Notes under the pieces: generated by a model
Told to the model about the DNA's origin: nothing
Databases searched by the model: none
Seen by the model: only the letters and a program-made list of their open reading frames with translations
Translations under genes and position numbers: made by a program
DNA from: Paenibacillus tritici
GTDB lineage: Bacteria; Bacillota; Bacilli; Paenibacillales; Paenibacillaceae
Assembly: GCF_013204885.1 (NCBI RefSeq)
Contig: NZ_JABMKX010000019.1
Coordinates: 61,943-125,942, forward strand
DNA length: 64,000 bases
Reading direction: 5' to 3'
Shown here: piece after piece, positions 26,907 to 34,507 of the stretch
How positions within the stretch are numbered: the stretch's first letter is position 1
Layout of the letters: each line of letters opens with the position of its first letter

Positions 26907-27009
26907 TCCCCCCAGTAAAACATTAGAGTAAGTTTAGCAGAATAAAGGGATTTCGGAAAGCCTTCCTTTCCACTCTGCATTATTTGTATTACCGACTGCG
27001 ATAATCCTA

Positions 27010-27432
27010 TTACGGCTTCACCACAAGCTTTTTACTTGGCATAGAATGCTGTGTCCGGGCAGTCACATGAGAAGTGACCGTGAACTCGCCTGCCTGTTCA
27101 AACGTATTATCGCCAACATAAGCTCCGTCTCCATCACTTTTACCTTTAATTTCAACCTTCTTGCTCTTATCCGCTGCATCGGCGATTTCAAACATAACTT
27201 CTCTCGCGTCATCTACCGGTTCACCGTCCTGTGTAACTACAGCCTTGAAGCTAACCTCGCTGCCTGCGGTTACATCCTCCGGACTCCAGCTTAGCTCTAC
27301 CTTAATCGGCGTCATTGAGGAATCGCCTGCAGCATACATCTGCATGTCCCCCTCTTTGTCCTCCGAGCATCCGGCAAGTGCCAGCCCCAACATTATGCAC
27401 ATAAGTCCTCTGCGTATCTTTGGCTTCATCAT
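27010..27432 (-). CDS. Lipoprotein with YtkA-like domain
   Basis: Exported lipoprotein. The signal ends in a lipobox LGLALAGC, lipidated at Cys about 23. The mature part is a roughly 110-residue beta-sandwich (PIKVELSWSPEDVTAGSEVSFKAVV to TVTSHVTARTQHSMPSKKLVV) resembling the YtkA/FixH-like family, sometimes linked to metal or copper handling. Start at 27432 (MMKPKIRR) with GGAGG upstream; the longer frame to 27447 overlaps that site. The role is unknown. Confidence 0.8.
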   Translation of the reverse strand: MMKPKIRRGLMCIMLGLALAGCSEDKEGDMQMYAAGDSSMTPIKVELSWSPEDVTAGSEVSFKAVVTQDGEPVDDAREVMFEIADAADKSKKVEIKGKSDGDGAYVGDNTFEQAGEFTVTSHVTARTQHSMPSKKLVVKP

Positions 27433-27587
27433 CTGAAGTCCTCCCAATGAAAGTCAGATAGGTTTTATCCCTATTATACACATTATATTGAATTTGTCGG
27501 GAAGAAGCTGCAGCAATCCCCCTGTAACATGAGAATAGTCATATACATGAACTGTACTGATGCCATCTATCCCTTAATATATATACC

Positions 27588-27623
27588 AAAAAAGCCAATA
27601 TCCTCTGACGGGATACCGGCTTC
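27588..27623 (-). terminator. Terminator of HAD gene
   Basis: GCCGGTATCC/GGATATTGGC stem then TTTTTT on the minus strand, just after the stop at 27635. Confidence 0.8.
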
Positions 27624-27634
27624 TTCTGATTTCA

Positions 27635-28420
27635 TTATAGGGAGTGTACCAGCGGCAGAAGCTCCGAAAGATGGCTAATCTGATAATCAGGAGTGATCTC
27701 CGGGTCAGAGGCCTTGGCATTGCGGTTGATCCAGACTGTCGTCAACCCTGCAGCTAGTCCTCCAAGAATATCCGTAGTGAGCTTATCTCCAACCATTACA
27801 CCTTGTTCCGGAGCAATATCAAGCAATCCGAGCGCATGCTCGAAGATTCCCTTATCCGGTTTCCCTTTGCCGAAGCTACCCGAAATAACAATATGGTCAA
27901 AATACGGAACAAGCTCCGGTACACCGTCAAGCTTCTCCTGCTGAAGCGCCGGGCAGCCGTTCGTCAGAAGCAGCAGCTTCACCTTGCCGCGCAGCTCATT
28001 CAGTACCTGAAGTGTCTCCTCATATATATAAGGACGGCTACGGCGTTCCGCAGCGAATTTGTCGGCCAGTTGTGCAGCCAGCGCTTCATCCTCCACCCCT
28101 AGTGAAGCCAAGCCGCGCCGCCAGGATTCCGTACGGTAGACGGGGGCAAGCTGCTGCAGCTTACGGAATTCCGGCTGTTCCCCGGCTGTGAAGTTGGCCC
28201 AGAGTGCTTCATAAGGATTAATACCGATCAGCTTCGTGAACGGAAAAGTCTCATAGGATTCGTATAGCGCACGCGCTTCCCTGCGCACAGCAGCCTCCAG
28301 CTCCTGCGGATCAACGGAATCTCCAGCAGCCTCAGCAGCATAGCGGAATGCTTCTTCCACACTCCGGTCATCCCACAGCAGTGTATCGTCAAGGTCAAAT
28401 AGTACGGCGGTAATCGGCAT
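27635..28420 (-). CDS. HAD family hydrolase (YjjG/Nanp-like)
   Basis: Phosphatase with motif I FDLDDTLLWDD, helical C1 cap (about 20-110), motif II LLLTNG, motif III GKGKPDKGIF and motif IV MVGDKLTTDILGG. 261 aa. The DxDDT form of motif I is typical of nucleotide or N-acylneuraminate phosphatase-like HADs. The substrate cannot be determined. It is followed by a terminator, and the membrane protein gene at 28457 is 36 nt upstream, so they may be cotranscribed. Confidence 0.9.
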   Translation of the reverse strand: MPITAVLFDLDDTLLWDDRSVEEAFRYAAEAAGDSVDPQELEAAVRREARALYESYETFPFTKLIGINPYEALWANFTAGEQPEFRKLQQLAPVYRTESWRRGLASLGVEDEALAAQLADKFAAERRSRPYIYEETLQVLNELRGKVKLLLLTNGCPALQQEKLDGVPELVPYFDHIVISGSFGKGKPDKGIFEHALGLLDIAPEQGVMVGDKLTTDILGGLAAGLTTVWINRNAKASDPEITPDYQISHLSELLPLVHSL

Positions 28421-28456
28421 TTCGTTATTCCACTCCCTATATGCTGGTCTGTCTTA

Positions 28457-28984
28457 CTATTCGTGTACTAACTCAATGTTGTTGTTCTTGGCGAATTGCT
28501 CCAGGCGTTCACCCATAGCAGCGGTGTCATAACGGTTAATCAGCTTGGAGAAAATCCACTGTTTGCGTTTTCCCTTATACTTAATCGTGACCACACTGCG
28601 CGATAACGTGATCTTCTCAATGTCCGCTGCAGGCAAAAAGCGTTCACGGTTGTATTTAATCGTAGAGAGACGGGCACGTTCAACCTTAAGGAACGGACGA
28701 CGGAAGAATAGCAGGGCGGCAAGCAGGAAGTACAGTACTACACCCAGCCAGTTGGCCAGAATACCGCTTCCTTTCGCTTCGTCAATCGACCCGACGACCC
28801 AGAACATAATGCCAAGCAGCATCAGTACGACGGGGAATACAATATTCCGCCCTTTGAAAATGTCGATGCTTTTGGCGGCAGCCTTAGAGCCTGTAGCATA
28901 AATCGAATCCTTGCCCTGCTTCTTTCTTTGCTGGTTAATTTGCTTGGTGTTGCGTTGAACCATTCTTTCCCAAGAACGGGCCAT
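28457..28984 (-). CDS. Hypothetical membrane protein with two TM helices
   Basis: A 175-residue protein: a basic, Gln/Lys-rich cytosolic N-terminus (residues 1-45), two membrane segments (about 47-65 NIVFPVVLMLLGIMFWVVG and 74-92 NWLGVVLYFLLAALLFF), and a C-terminal basic domain (SRSVVTIKYKGKRKQWIFSKLINRYDT) that looks PH-like. I do not recognise a named family. SD GGGGGAAC lies before the ATG. Confidence 0.75.
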   Translation of the reverse strand: MARSWERMVQRNTKQINQQRKKQGKDSIYATGSKAAAKSIDIFKGRNIVFPVVLMLLGIMFWVVGSIDEAKGSGILANWLGVVLYFLLAALLFFRRPFLKVERARLSTIKYNRERFLPAADIEKITLSRSVVTIKYKGKRKQWIFSKLINRYDTAAMGERLEQFAKNNNIELVHE

Positions 28985-29031
28985 GTAAGTTCCCCCTAGT
29001 CATCCTGTATTATCTATGAAAAGGCAACAGG

Positions 29032-29241
29032 CTAATGCTTAAGCCCGTTATTGCCTTCTTCATGCTCCGGATTATCCACGATTTCAATCGTATCCAGCTG
29101 GGCCCGAAAGTTGCTGCGGATGTTCCCCAGGTAAATCTCGCGGAGTTTGGCCCGTTCAGCCACTTCCTCCTGATTCAGGCCGCCATTCTTATGTTTGCGT
29201 GCCAATTCATTGATGCGTGCGACCAATTCGTCAATATTCAA
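29032..29241 (-). CDS. DUF896 family small protein (YnzC-like)
   Basis: A 69-residue helical protein: MNIDELVARINELARKHKNGGLNQEEVAERAKLREIYL is the DUF896 hallmark, a two-helix bundle. Start TTG at 29239-29241 with GGGAGGGG 6 nt upstream; the open frame continues to 29262 without a ribosome site. It lies beside the yneA-like/lexA pair, as ynzC does in Bacillus, where it is part of the SOS-regulated yneA operon. Confidence 0.9.
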   Translation of the reverse strand: MNIDELVARINELARKHKNGGLNQEEVAERAKLREIYLGNIRSNFRAQLDTIEIVDNPEHEEGNNGLKH

Positions 29242-29283
29242 TACGTTCCCCTCCCTTAACATTCATTTTAACTTTGCCATGAG

Positions 29284-29323
29284 AAAAAGAGCTTGTCAAG
29301 GTCTACCCCCTGAAAGCTCTTTC
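29284..29323 (-). terminator. Hairpin after yneA-like gene
   Basis: AAAGAGCTT / AAGCTCTTT stem with TTTTTCTC on the minus strand, between the yneA-like gene and the DUF896 gene. It may only partly separate them. Confidence 0.65.
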
Positions 29324-29351
29324 GAGTCTGTCACCCGTCTGCTGCGTTCTG

Positions 29352-29765
29352 TCAGTATACAGGTATAATCAGTATATCTCCGGCCTTAATTGCGCTGTTC
29401 TCCAGATGATTGGTCTTCATTATTCCTTCTATATATACGGCGGTCTTCATATCCTCCGGCTTATGACTAAGTGCAATGCTCCATAAGGTATCCCCTCGTT
29501 CAACGACGATCCGTTTGTCCTGCTTCATTAAAGAGACAGATCCGGCAAAGACATTACCCACTACTGTGAATCCTGAAATCACAAGTAACAGAACCAGGGC
29601 AAGCTTGATGATGCTGACCTGACGGGATAGGGATGCGAACTTAGTCAGCCTTCCAAGGATCTGATCCTTGAGCTTGGTCACCTGAATATGAGCAGTTGGA
29701 TTACCGGGAGTGGACACCTTGACATCCTCATTGTAGATACTGTTGTATGTACTGTACTTTAACAT
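29352..29765 (-). CDS. yneA: YneA-like SOS cell-division inhibitor (TM + LysM)
   Basis: A 137-residue membrane protein: N-terminal cytosolic part of about 65 residues, one TM helix (about 67-85, ALVLLLVISGFTVVGNVFAG), then an extracellular LysM-like domain (IVVERGDTLWSIALSHKPEDM to IKAGDILIIPVY). This layout, divergent position next to lexA and upstream SOS boxes match YneA, which halts division during SOS. The start at 29763-29765 (MLKYSTYNS) has GGAGGATG upstream. The N-terminal part is longer than in B. subtilis YneA. Gene name given by context and architecture. Confidence 0.85.
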   Translation of the reverse strand: MLKYSTYNSIYNEDVKVSTPGNPTAHIQVTKLKDQILGRLTKFASLSRQVSIIKLALVLLLVISGFTVVGNVFAGSVSLMKQDKRIVVERGDTLWSIALSHKPEDMKTAVYIEGIMKTNHLENSAIKAGDILIIPVY

Positions 29766-29778
29766 TACTATCATCCTC

Positions 29779-29930
29779 CAAACACATGTTCTTGCTTTCG
29801 AAAATAATATAACACGAACATGTGTTTCAATCAACAGTTTTTTCAGAACATCCGTTCCCTTCATTCCCCATCTTTTTATTTCCTCATTTTAGAACTTATG
29901 TTTGTACGAACGGAAGTTCTATGTTATAAT
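29779..29930. promoter_or_regulatory. lexA/yneA divergent promoter with four SOS boxes
   Basis: Candidate LexA sites of the CGAAC-N4-GTTCG type: 29779-29792 (CAAAC-acat-GTTCT), 29815-29828 (CGAAC-atgt-GTTTC), 29891-29904 (AGAAC-ttat-GTTTG), 29907-29920 (CGAAC-ggaa-GTTCT). The lexA promoter is TTGTAC (29902-29907), 17-bp spacer, TATAAT (29925-29930), with the last SOS box inside the spacer. This implies autoregulation of lexA and LexA control of the yneA-like gene. Confidence 0.88.
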
Positions 29931-29962
29931 TTTCCCAAACATAGTATATGGGGTTGATACCG

Positions 29963-30589
29963 ATGTCAAAGATTTCAAGTCGTCAGCTGGCGATCCTGGA
30001 ATTTATACGTAACGAAGTCCGCAGCAAGGGTTATCCTCCGTCTGTCCGCGAGATTGGCGAAGCTGTCGGGCTGGCCTCCAGTTCCACAGTGCACGGTCAC
30101 TTGGACCGGCTTGAGAAGAAAGGCCTGATCCGGCGCGATCCAACGAAACCGCGTGCGATTGAATTGCTTGGCCAGGAAGATTCAGAGAATGTACATCAAT
30201 TTGTCCAGACGGTTACTCGCATCCCTATAGTGGGCAAGGTTACGGCCGGCGTTCCTATTACTGCTACAGAGAATATTGAGGATTATTTCCCGTTGCCTAC
30301 TCATTACGTAGGGGATAACAAGGTGTTTATGCTGTCTGTACTTGGTGACAGTATGGTGGATGCCGGGATTATGAATGGCGATTATGTCATCGTCCGCCAG
30401 CAGCAGACTGCCGACAACGGCGATATTGTTGTAGCGATGACCGAAGAAGATGAAGCAACCGTTAAGACCTTCTACAAGGAACGTGATCATATCAGGCTAC
30501 AGCCGGAGAATCCGGCCTACGAGCCTCTCCGCCTCAACCGTGTTACGATTTTGGGCAGAGTCATCGGATTATTCCGTGATATCCACTAA
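29963..30589 (+). CDS. lexA: LexA repressor
   Basis: SOS master repressor. N-terminal winged helix: MSKISSRQLAILEFI, SVREIGEAVGLASSSTVHGHLDRLEKKGLI. C-terminal autoprotease: cleavage Ala-Gly in VTAGVPITA, nucleophile Ser in LGDSMVDAGI and Lys in EATVKTFYK. The start at 29963 fits LexA family N-termini; an in-frame ATG at 29948 would add five residues. It is preceded by the SOS-box promoter and followed by a terminator at 30608. Confidence 0.97.
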   Translation: MSKISSRQLAILEFIRNEVRSKGYPPSVREIGEAVGLASSSTVHGHLDRLEKKGLIRRDPTKPRAIELLGQEDSENVHQFVQTVTRIPIVGKVTAGVPITATENIEDYFPLPTHYVGDNKVFMLSVLGDSMVDAGIMNGDYVIVRQQQTADNGDIVVAMTEEDEATVKTFYKERDHIRLQPENPAYEPLRLNRVTILGRVIGLFRDIH

Positions 30590-30607
30590 TCCCCTCCCCG
30601 CAATATG

Positions 30608-30650
30608 AACAGGCTGCTCCGCACCAAGCGGAAGCAGCCTGTTTTCTGTT
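30608..30650 (+). terminator. Terminator of lexA
   Basis: AACAGGCTGCT-CCGC / GCGG-AAGCAGCCTGTT followed by TTCTGTT, 18 nt after the stop. Confidence 0.85.
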
Positions 30651-30691
30651 CCATAAGGTATCCTGTGGAACAGATCATTCGCTTATATTTC

Positions 30692-30732
30692 AAAAAAGCC
30701 CAGTGCGAACATTTGTTCTCATCGGGCTTTTT
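30692..30732. terminator. Second terminator-like hairpin containing an SOS-box sequence
   Basis: AAAAAAGCCC / GGGCTTTTT stem closing an internal CGAAC-attt-GTTCT (30706-30719), which matches the LexA operator consensus at nine of ten half-site positions. It could terminate in both directions. Confidence 0.65.
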
Positions 30733-30800
30733 CGCCACTTTTTCCGGGAACCGCTGTACCTCTCCGCACATATCCTGATTACAAAGGAGTGCTGATCTTT

Positions 30801-31139
30801 ATGCCTAATTATCGGATCATCGTGGATCTCTCACAGCGAATGCTGTACCTGCTGGACAATAACGTTGTTACCAGAGGATTCCCAGTCGGTATTGGCAAGA
30901 TGCTAACCGTCTCCCCCGTAGGCGAATACACCATTATCAACAAGCAGCCTAATCCGGGTGGACCCTTCGGTGCATTCTGGATGGGTCTGTCCAAGCCGCA
31001 TTATGGTATTCACGGAACCAACAACCCTTCATCCATCGGTCACATGGTCTCGCATGGCTGTATCCGTATGTATAATGCAGATGTTCTGGTTCTGGCCGCC
31101 CTCATCCCCATAGGCACCCGTGTCACTATCAGGGAGTAG
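30801..31139 (+). CDS. L,D-transpeptidase (YkuD) without export signal
   Basis: YkuD-fold peptidoglycan cross-linking enzyme of 112 residues: the domain alone. Catalytic motif HGTNNPSSIGHMVSHGCIRM (His, Ser-His-Gly-Cys). I see no signal peptide, LysM or TM segment. The start ATG at 30801 (MPNYRIIVDL) has AAAGGAG 11 nt upstream; an in-frame GTG at 30789 overlaps that site. A short cytosolic-looking form also occurs in B. subtilis-type spore-associated YkuD homologues, so a role in spores is possible but not shown. Confidence 0.9.
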   Translation: MPNYRIIVDLSQRMLYLLDNNVVTRGFPVGIGKMLTVSPVGEYTIINKQPNPGGPFGAFWMGLSKPHYGIHGTNNPSSIGHMVSHGCIRMYNADVLVLAALIPIGTRVTIRE

Positions 31140-31201
31140 ACCGACGCTGCAAAAGACTGCTCCAGTATTGCATTCCGCTGGTTATGTTCTTCCCCAACCA
31201 T

Positions 31202-31240
31202 AAGAACCCCTATGACGCTGTAAACGTCACAAGGGTTCTT
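31202..31240 (+). terminator. Terminator of L,D-transpeptidase gene
   Basis: AAGAACCCC..TGACG / CGTCA..AGGGTTCTT hairpin, 62 nt after the stop. It also lies after the converging small gene at 31258 and may serve both. Confidence 0.75.
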
Positions 31241-31257
31241 GATCCTACGGATAACGG

Positions 31258-31479
31258 CTACAGCACACTTCGCAACAAGCGGATGGCAGCTGTATTCAGG
31301 CGAAGAGCTTCACGGATGGAGGCTCTGGCAGCCAAAAGCTCTCTTCTGGCACGCGAGCCTCTAGGCGTTCTGCGCAGATTCTCGTTGATTTCTTCCAGTC
31401 TCTCCAGCAGGACCGCTCTCTGGGTGAGCAGTACATTAATAGCTCTGCGGATTCTGTTTCGTTCTCTTTGGGTCATCAT
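31258..31479 (-). CDS. Hypothetical small basic protein, 73 aa
   Basis: Arg/Leu/Glu-rich, almost wholly helical protein (MMTQRERNRIRRAINVLLTQRAVLLERLEEINENLRR ...) with heptad-like spacing that suggests a coiled coil. SD AGAGGTG lies 3-6 nt before ATG-ATG at 31474-31479. No family is recognised. A longer in-frame reading to 31548 is unlikely because it overlaps the ribosome site. Confidence 0.65.
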   Translation of the reverse strand: MMTQRERNRIRRAINVLLTQRAVLLERLEEINENLRRTPRGSRARRELLAARASIREALRLNTAAIRLLRSVL

Positions 31480-31587
31480 TACACCTCTTTTACCTTTGAT
31501 AGTATAAGAGATGCAAAGATCTACTCCGAAGATTGTGTGATTCGGCATTAATCTTACAAACTGATGTTACTTGGGCAGCTACTCCAT

Positions 31588-31809
31588 TTACTTCTTGTTC
31601 ACCCGTACTCTGAACTCAAATTCGTCGCGTCTATAAGTCATTCCGGCCAGCAAAATGTAATCCGCTGTCCATTTCTGTACAGGTCCGGCATAATCGGCAA
31701 TCACATGCGGTTTACCATCAACCAGCTGAACTACATAGACCTGTACCTGGGCCAGTGCGGCAGCGAATAGATCAGCATCACTGGTCAGAATTTTATAAGC
31801 CGTATTCAA
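31588..31809 (-). CDS. Hypothetical protein, 73 aa
   Basis: Small soluble protein (NTAYKILTSDADLFAAALAQVQVYVVQLVDGKPHVIADYAGPVQKWTADYILLAGMTYRRDEFEFRVRV), alternating strands and helices. Start TTG at 31807-31809, supported by GAGGAGGAACGAAG just upstream. Family not recognised. It stands alone between two minus-strand genes. Confidence 0.7.
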   Translation of the reverse strand: MNTAYKILTSDADLFAAALAQVQVYVVQLVDGKPHVIADYAGPVQKWTADYILLAGMTYRRDEFEFRVRVNKK

Positions 31810-31904
31810 CTTCGTTCCTCCTCATTCCACACCCAAAATTGATAAGGATTCCTTCACAAATCAATTTAATTATACCGGGTTCTGGAACAATATGTATACC
31901 CAAT

Positions 31905-32264
31905 TTACAGTTTGATAAAAATGATTTTGAACAATCCAAGATATTTGCGGTTTGCCGAACGATCCCCGATTAAGCTCTTTCCATTCTGAATATCCGGTAT
32001 GCTGAACATAGAGAATAGGATGTAATTATCCCTCAGGGTAAAAGATTCGACCAGCGGCTGGGCTACTAATTCGGTAATCCCTCCAGCTAATTCTGTACCC
32101 AGGGTCTCCTTCAGATCCTTCACTGCATACTCACTGAATTCTTCCTTCCCCGGATTTAGCACTGCCATCACAACCAGTATCACGATAAGAACAATAGCCC
32201 ATTTCCATCCTGTTCTCTTGCGGACTCTACGCTCAGGCTGTGGCATGTTAGCACGCGGATGCAT
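31905..32264 (-). CDS. Small membrane-anchored protein, DUF4359-like
   Basis: 119 residues: basic N-terminus, one TM helix (about 22-36, AIVLIVILVVMAVLNPG), then an extracellular part (EEFSEYAVKDLKETLG) and a C-terminal region (DNYILFSMFSIPDI, KYLGLFKIIFI). The NPGKEEFSEYA stretch after a TM helix and the C-terminal YLGLFKIF resemble DUF4359 proteins. 15 nt separates it from 32280-32546, so the two are probably one operon. Confidence 0.7.
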   Translation of the reverse strand: MHPRANMPQPERRVRKRTGWKWAIVLIVILVVMAVLNPGKEEFSEYAVKDLKETLGTELAGGITELVAQPLVESFTLRDNYILFSMFSIPDIQNGKSLIGDRSANRKYLGLFKIIFIKL

Positions 32265-32279
32265 TCTTTTCCCCCTCGT

Positions 32280-32546
32280 CTACACAATTTCGCGGATTAT
32301 AAAAACTAACGGATTGACCATAAACCGGCAGACCCTAAGAACAAACTCATCCATCCCGCTGATCCCGACATCTATATTGCCCCAGTCTACTCCTGCCGGT
32401 GCCGGAACATCCAATCCATACTGCTCCATGATTCTATCCTTAGTCTCGTCGGCAGGTACACCGCCCCTTCCTACCGCACCAGCCTGGGAACAGGCCAATA
32501 CCAGGACGAGCATAATGGTGATTATAACCTTATATCTATTCTTCAT
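32280..32546 (-). CDS. Small secreted protein, 88 aa
   Basis: Begins with a signal sequence MKNRYKVIITIMLVLVLACSQAGA, with AGA or the Cys at about 19 as possible processing sites, and a conserved-looking C-terminal half (GVDWGNIDVGISGMDEFVLRVCRFMVNPLVFIIREIV). Not recognised. It lies 15 nt upstream of the DUF4359-like gene, in an operon. Confidence 0.65.
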   Translation of the reverse strand: MKNRYKVIITIMLVLVLACSQAGAVGRGGVPADETKDRIMEQYGLDVPAPAGVDWGNIDVGISGMDEFVLRVCRFMVNPLVFIIREIV

Positions 32547-32796
32547 CGCACGCTCCTATGATAAATGTTCATGCAAATACCATAGTTCCCTCCCTCCTGA
32601 GTCTCTATTATGGTTAAGTATATATGAGATGGAACAAGTTGTAAAATGGGACCAGGATCAGCCGCCTTATGGAAGTTTTGCACCTTTTAAACAAATTTGT
32701 ACCTTTTAAGTGATGATTCATTCCAGCGCAAGTTACTGCCAGGAAAATTGTTAACATAAGTATGTTAAAAATATCCTACCAGTATTAGCAGGACAT

Positions 32797-32829
32797 AAAA
32801 AAGAGCATCCCATATAAATCGAGATGCTC
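32797..32829 (-). terminator. Terminator of secreted-protein gene
   Basis: GAGCATC / GATGCTC stem with TTTTTTA on the minus strand, just after the stop at 32844. Confidence 0.85.
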
Positions 32830-32843
32830 ATATCTATGAAATA

Positions 32844-33350
32844 TTAGAGAGGAAGAGCAAAAAATACAAAATGGTATTGAGACATATTCGGGTTATTAGG
32901 TGAATCAACTCTTACGTATACAGTAGATCCCGGAGCAATGACTAAGTTAGCAAAATTTTGTCTTTCAGATGTATTTGCTTGATCAACATAAATTGGACCA
33001 GTGTCACCATAGCCATCCTTTTTAATTATGACTGCTGCCCTAGTAGGTCCATTGCCTGGAAATCCTCCAATTAAAGCATTGGCTCGCACATAGCCCGTCG
33101 TAGTATTGGTCCATTTAAACCAGTCCTGTTCTGTTCCATTTTGAATAAAAAGATCATAGGTAACTCCCCCTAAGACCCCGCCCTCGCCATTCAATATTAG
33201 ACTTATTGCAGTAGACTCAGAATCACCAACTCCAACCGATGCAGGAGAAAACTCAGATAATTGTACATTTTCTTCGGCAAACGCGGAAGCCGATGGAATC
33301 ATAACTACAGCAGAGATAAGAAGAACAGAGAGAAACTTTTTAATTTTCAC
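32844..33350 (-). CDS. Secreted protein of unknown family (168 aa)
   Basis: Signal peptide MKIKKFLSVLLISAVVMIPS with cleavage after AFA, then a beta-rich mature domain (GDSESTAISLILNGEGG, QDWFKWTNTTTGYVRANALIGG, VYVRVDSPNNPNMSQYHFVFFALPL). It looks like a small beta-sandwich similar to bacterial pre-peptidase C-terminal domains, but I am not sure. GTG start at 33348-33350 with GGCGGAAG upstream. The AT-rich codon use differs from the flanking housekeeping genes, compatible with transfer. Confidence 0.75.
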   Translation of the reverse strand: MKIKKFLSVLLISAVVMIPSASAFAEENVQLSEFSPASVGVGDSESTAISLILNGEGGVLGGVTYDLFIQNGTEQDWFKWTNTTTGYVRANALIGGFPGNGPTRAAVIIKKDGYGDTGPIYVDQANTSERQNFANLVIAPGSTVYVRVDSPNNPNMSQYHFVFFALPL

Positions 33351-33755
33351 AAATCTTCCGCCTTTCCAAGCTATTGTTAATCGGCCGATTACACTTAAAT
33401 AATACATCTTATCCTTTTATTATTATATAGTCCGTAAGTTGTCAAACTTCGAGGTTGTATCCTATATTATTTGTCTATAAATGGCATATTATATATATTA
33501 ATATCACTTTCTGTCACATTTATTTTTCTCATGCATAGTAATGTAGGAATAAAGCCTGACATCCGAGGGGAAGATGAAACCCAGAGTCTGAAGTTGCAGG
33601 CATAATGGATGACTGTACTTTTCCACGAAGACACCCACATATCAAACACCTTCGTATTTGTCACATTGTCTGATTCCAGGAAATCATACGGATGAAGTGC
33701 CCTTCTATTCAACAACTTCAGATCATGCTATAATCCCCAACAAGAGGTGATACCG
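33351..33755. other. AT-rich intergenic stretch
   Basis: No gene I can support. A minus-strand open frame at 33467-33715 lacks a ribosome site and looks like chance. A TATAAT (33729-33734) lies before the mini-gene at 33756. Confidence 0.5.
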
Positions 33756-33824
33756 CTGAAATTTATAATCGTTGTGTTAATAATCTTGTTTGTCTTTGGC
33801 TTTTTTAAAAAGAAGAAGTTATGA
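33756..33824 (+). CDS. Putative 22-residue single-span membrane peptide
   Basis: Reads MKFIIVVLIILFVFGFFKKK plus a final Lys-Leu: one hydrophobic helix followed by a Lys cluster. AAGAGGTGA ends 5 nt before a CTG start, and a TATAAT lies about 20 nt upstream. A GTG at 33747 in the same frame would add three residues but sits inside the ribosome site. CTG starts are rare, so certainty is limited. Toxin-like or small regulatory membrane peptides have this form; function not claimed. Confidence 0.45.
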   Translation: MKFIIVVLIILFVFGFFKKKKL

Positions 33825-33868
33825 CATAACCCCGTATTTCAATATATTTCTTAGGAGGACGGCCAGTA

Positions 33869-34291
33869 ATGATTCAGTCCATTGTACATATTGCTTTGGT
33901 TGTAAAGGATTATGATGAGGCGATAGAATTCTATACGAAAAAATTGCATTTCACGTTAGTTGAAGATATTTATCAACCAGAGCAAGATAAACGATGGGTA
34001 GTAATTTCTCCTCCTGGCTCTATTGGTACGACAATTCTACTAGCCAGAGCCTCTAAGCCCGAACAAGAGCAGTTTGTTGGTAACCAGACTGGTGGCCGGG
34101 TATTTCTCTTTCTAAACACCGACGACTTTTGGAGAGATTATAATGAAATGGTCTCCAGGGGAATAGAATTTGTTAGAGATCCCCAAGAACAATCTTACGG
34201 AATAGTAGCTGTTTTCAAAGATTTATATGGTAATCAGTGGGATCTGCTGCAAATGAATGAAGATCATCCCATTTCTAAACGCATGAAGTGA
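33869..34291 (+). CDS. VOC family (glyoxalase-like) protein
   Basis: 140-residue vicinal-oxygen-chelate fold: two beta-alpha-beta-beta-beta modules (HIALVVKDYDEAIEFYTKKLHFTLVED and GRVFLFLNTDDFWRDYNEMVSRGIEFVRDP, ending FKDLYGNQWDLLQ). His7 and the Asp/Gln near 130 sit at usual metal-site positions. SD GGAGG before ATG. AT-rich codon usage. Possible roles are lactoylglutathione lyase-like detoxification or antibiotic resistance-like binding; the substrate is unknown. Confidence 0.88.
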   Translation: MIQSIVHIALVVKDYDEAIEFYTKKLHFTLVEDIYQPEQDKRWVVISPPGSIGTTILLARASKPEQEQFVGNQTGGRVFLFLNTDDFWRDYNEMVSRGIEFVRDPQEQSYGIVAVFKDLYGNQWDLLQMNEDHPISKRMK

Positions 34292-34390
34292 TTCGACATG
34301 AGTGTGTCTCGAATTAATCTAACTGGTCATGTTTGTTCAATAAATGATTTCTTATACATTCAATGCTATGCTAATGGCTTATCAGCTTCT

Positions 34391-34424
34391 TTAAAGGAGA
34401 GCGTGCGGTTAACCCGCCCCTTTA
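34391..34424 (+). terminator. Terminator of VOC gene
   Basis: TAAAGG..GCGG-TTAA-CCGC..CCTTTA hairpin followed by TTG, 100 nt after the stop. Confidence 0.55.
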
Positions 34425-34507
34425 TTGAAGTGTAGTAATTACGTCCACTCCATATTGATTTGAGCAACATATTCTGTTGTATGTCAAATTATAAGGAGGC
34501 AGCTACT

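Noticed and set aside
26907..27009. SAM or cobalamin riboswitch upstream of metH
   Set aside because: Only about 100 bp to the next gene and no conserved core could be found.
33467..33715. 82-codon minus-strand frame
   Set aside because: No ribosome site, odd composition, no recognisable motif; likely chance in AT-rich DNA.
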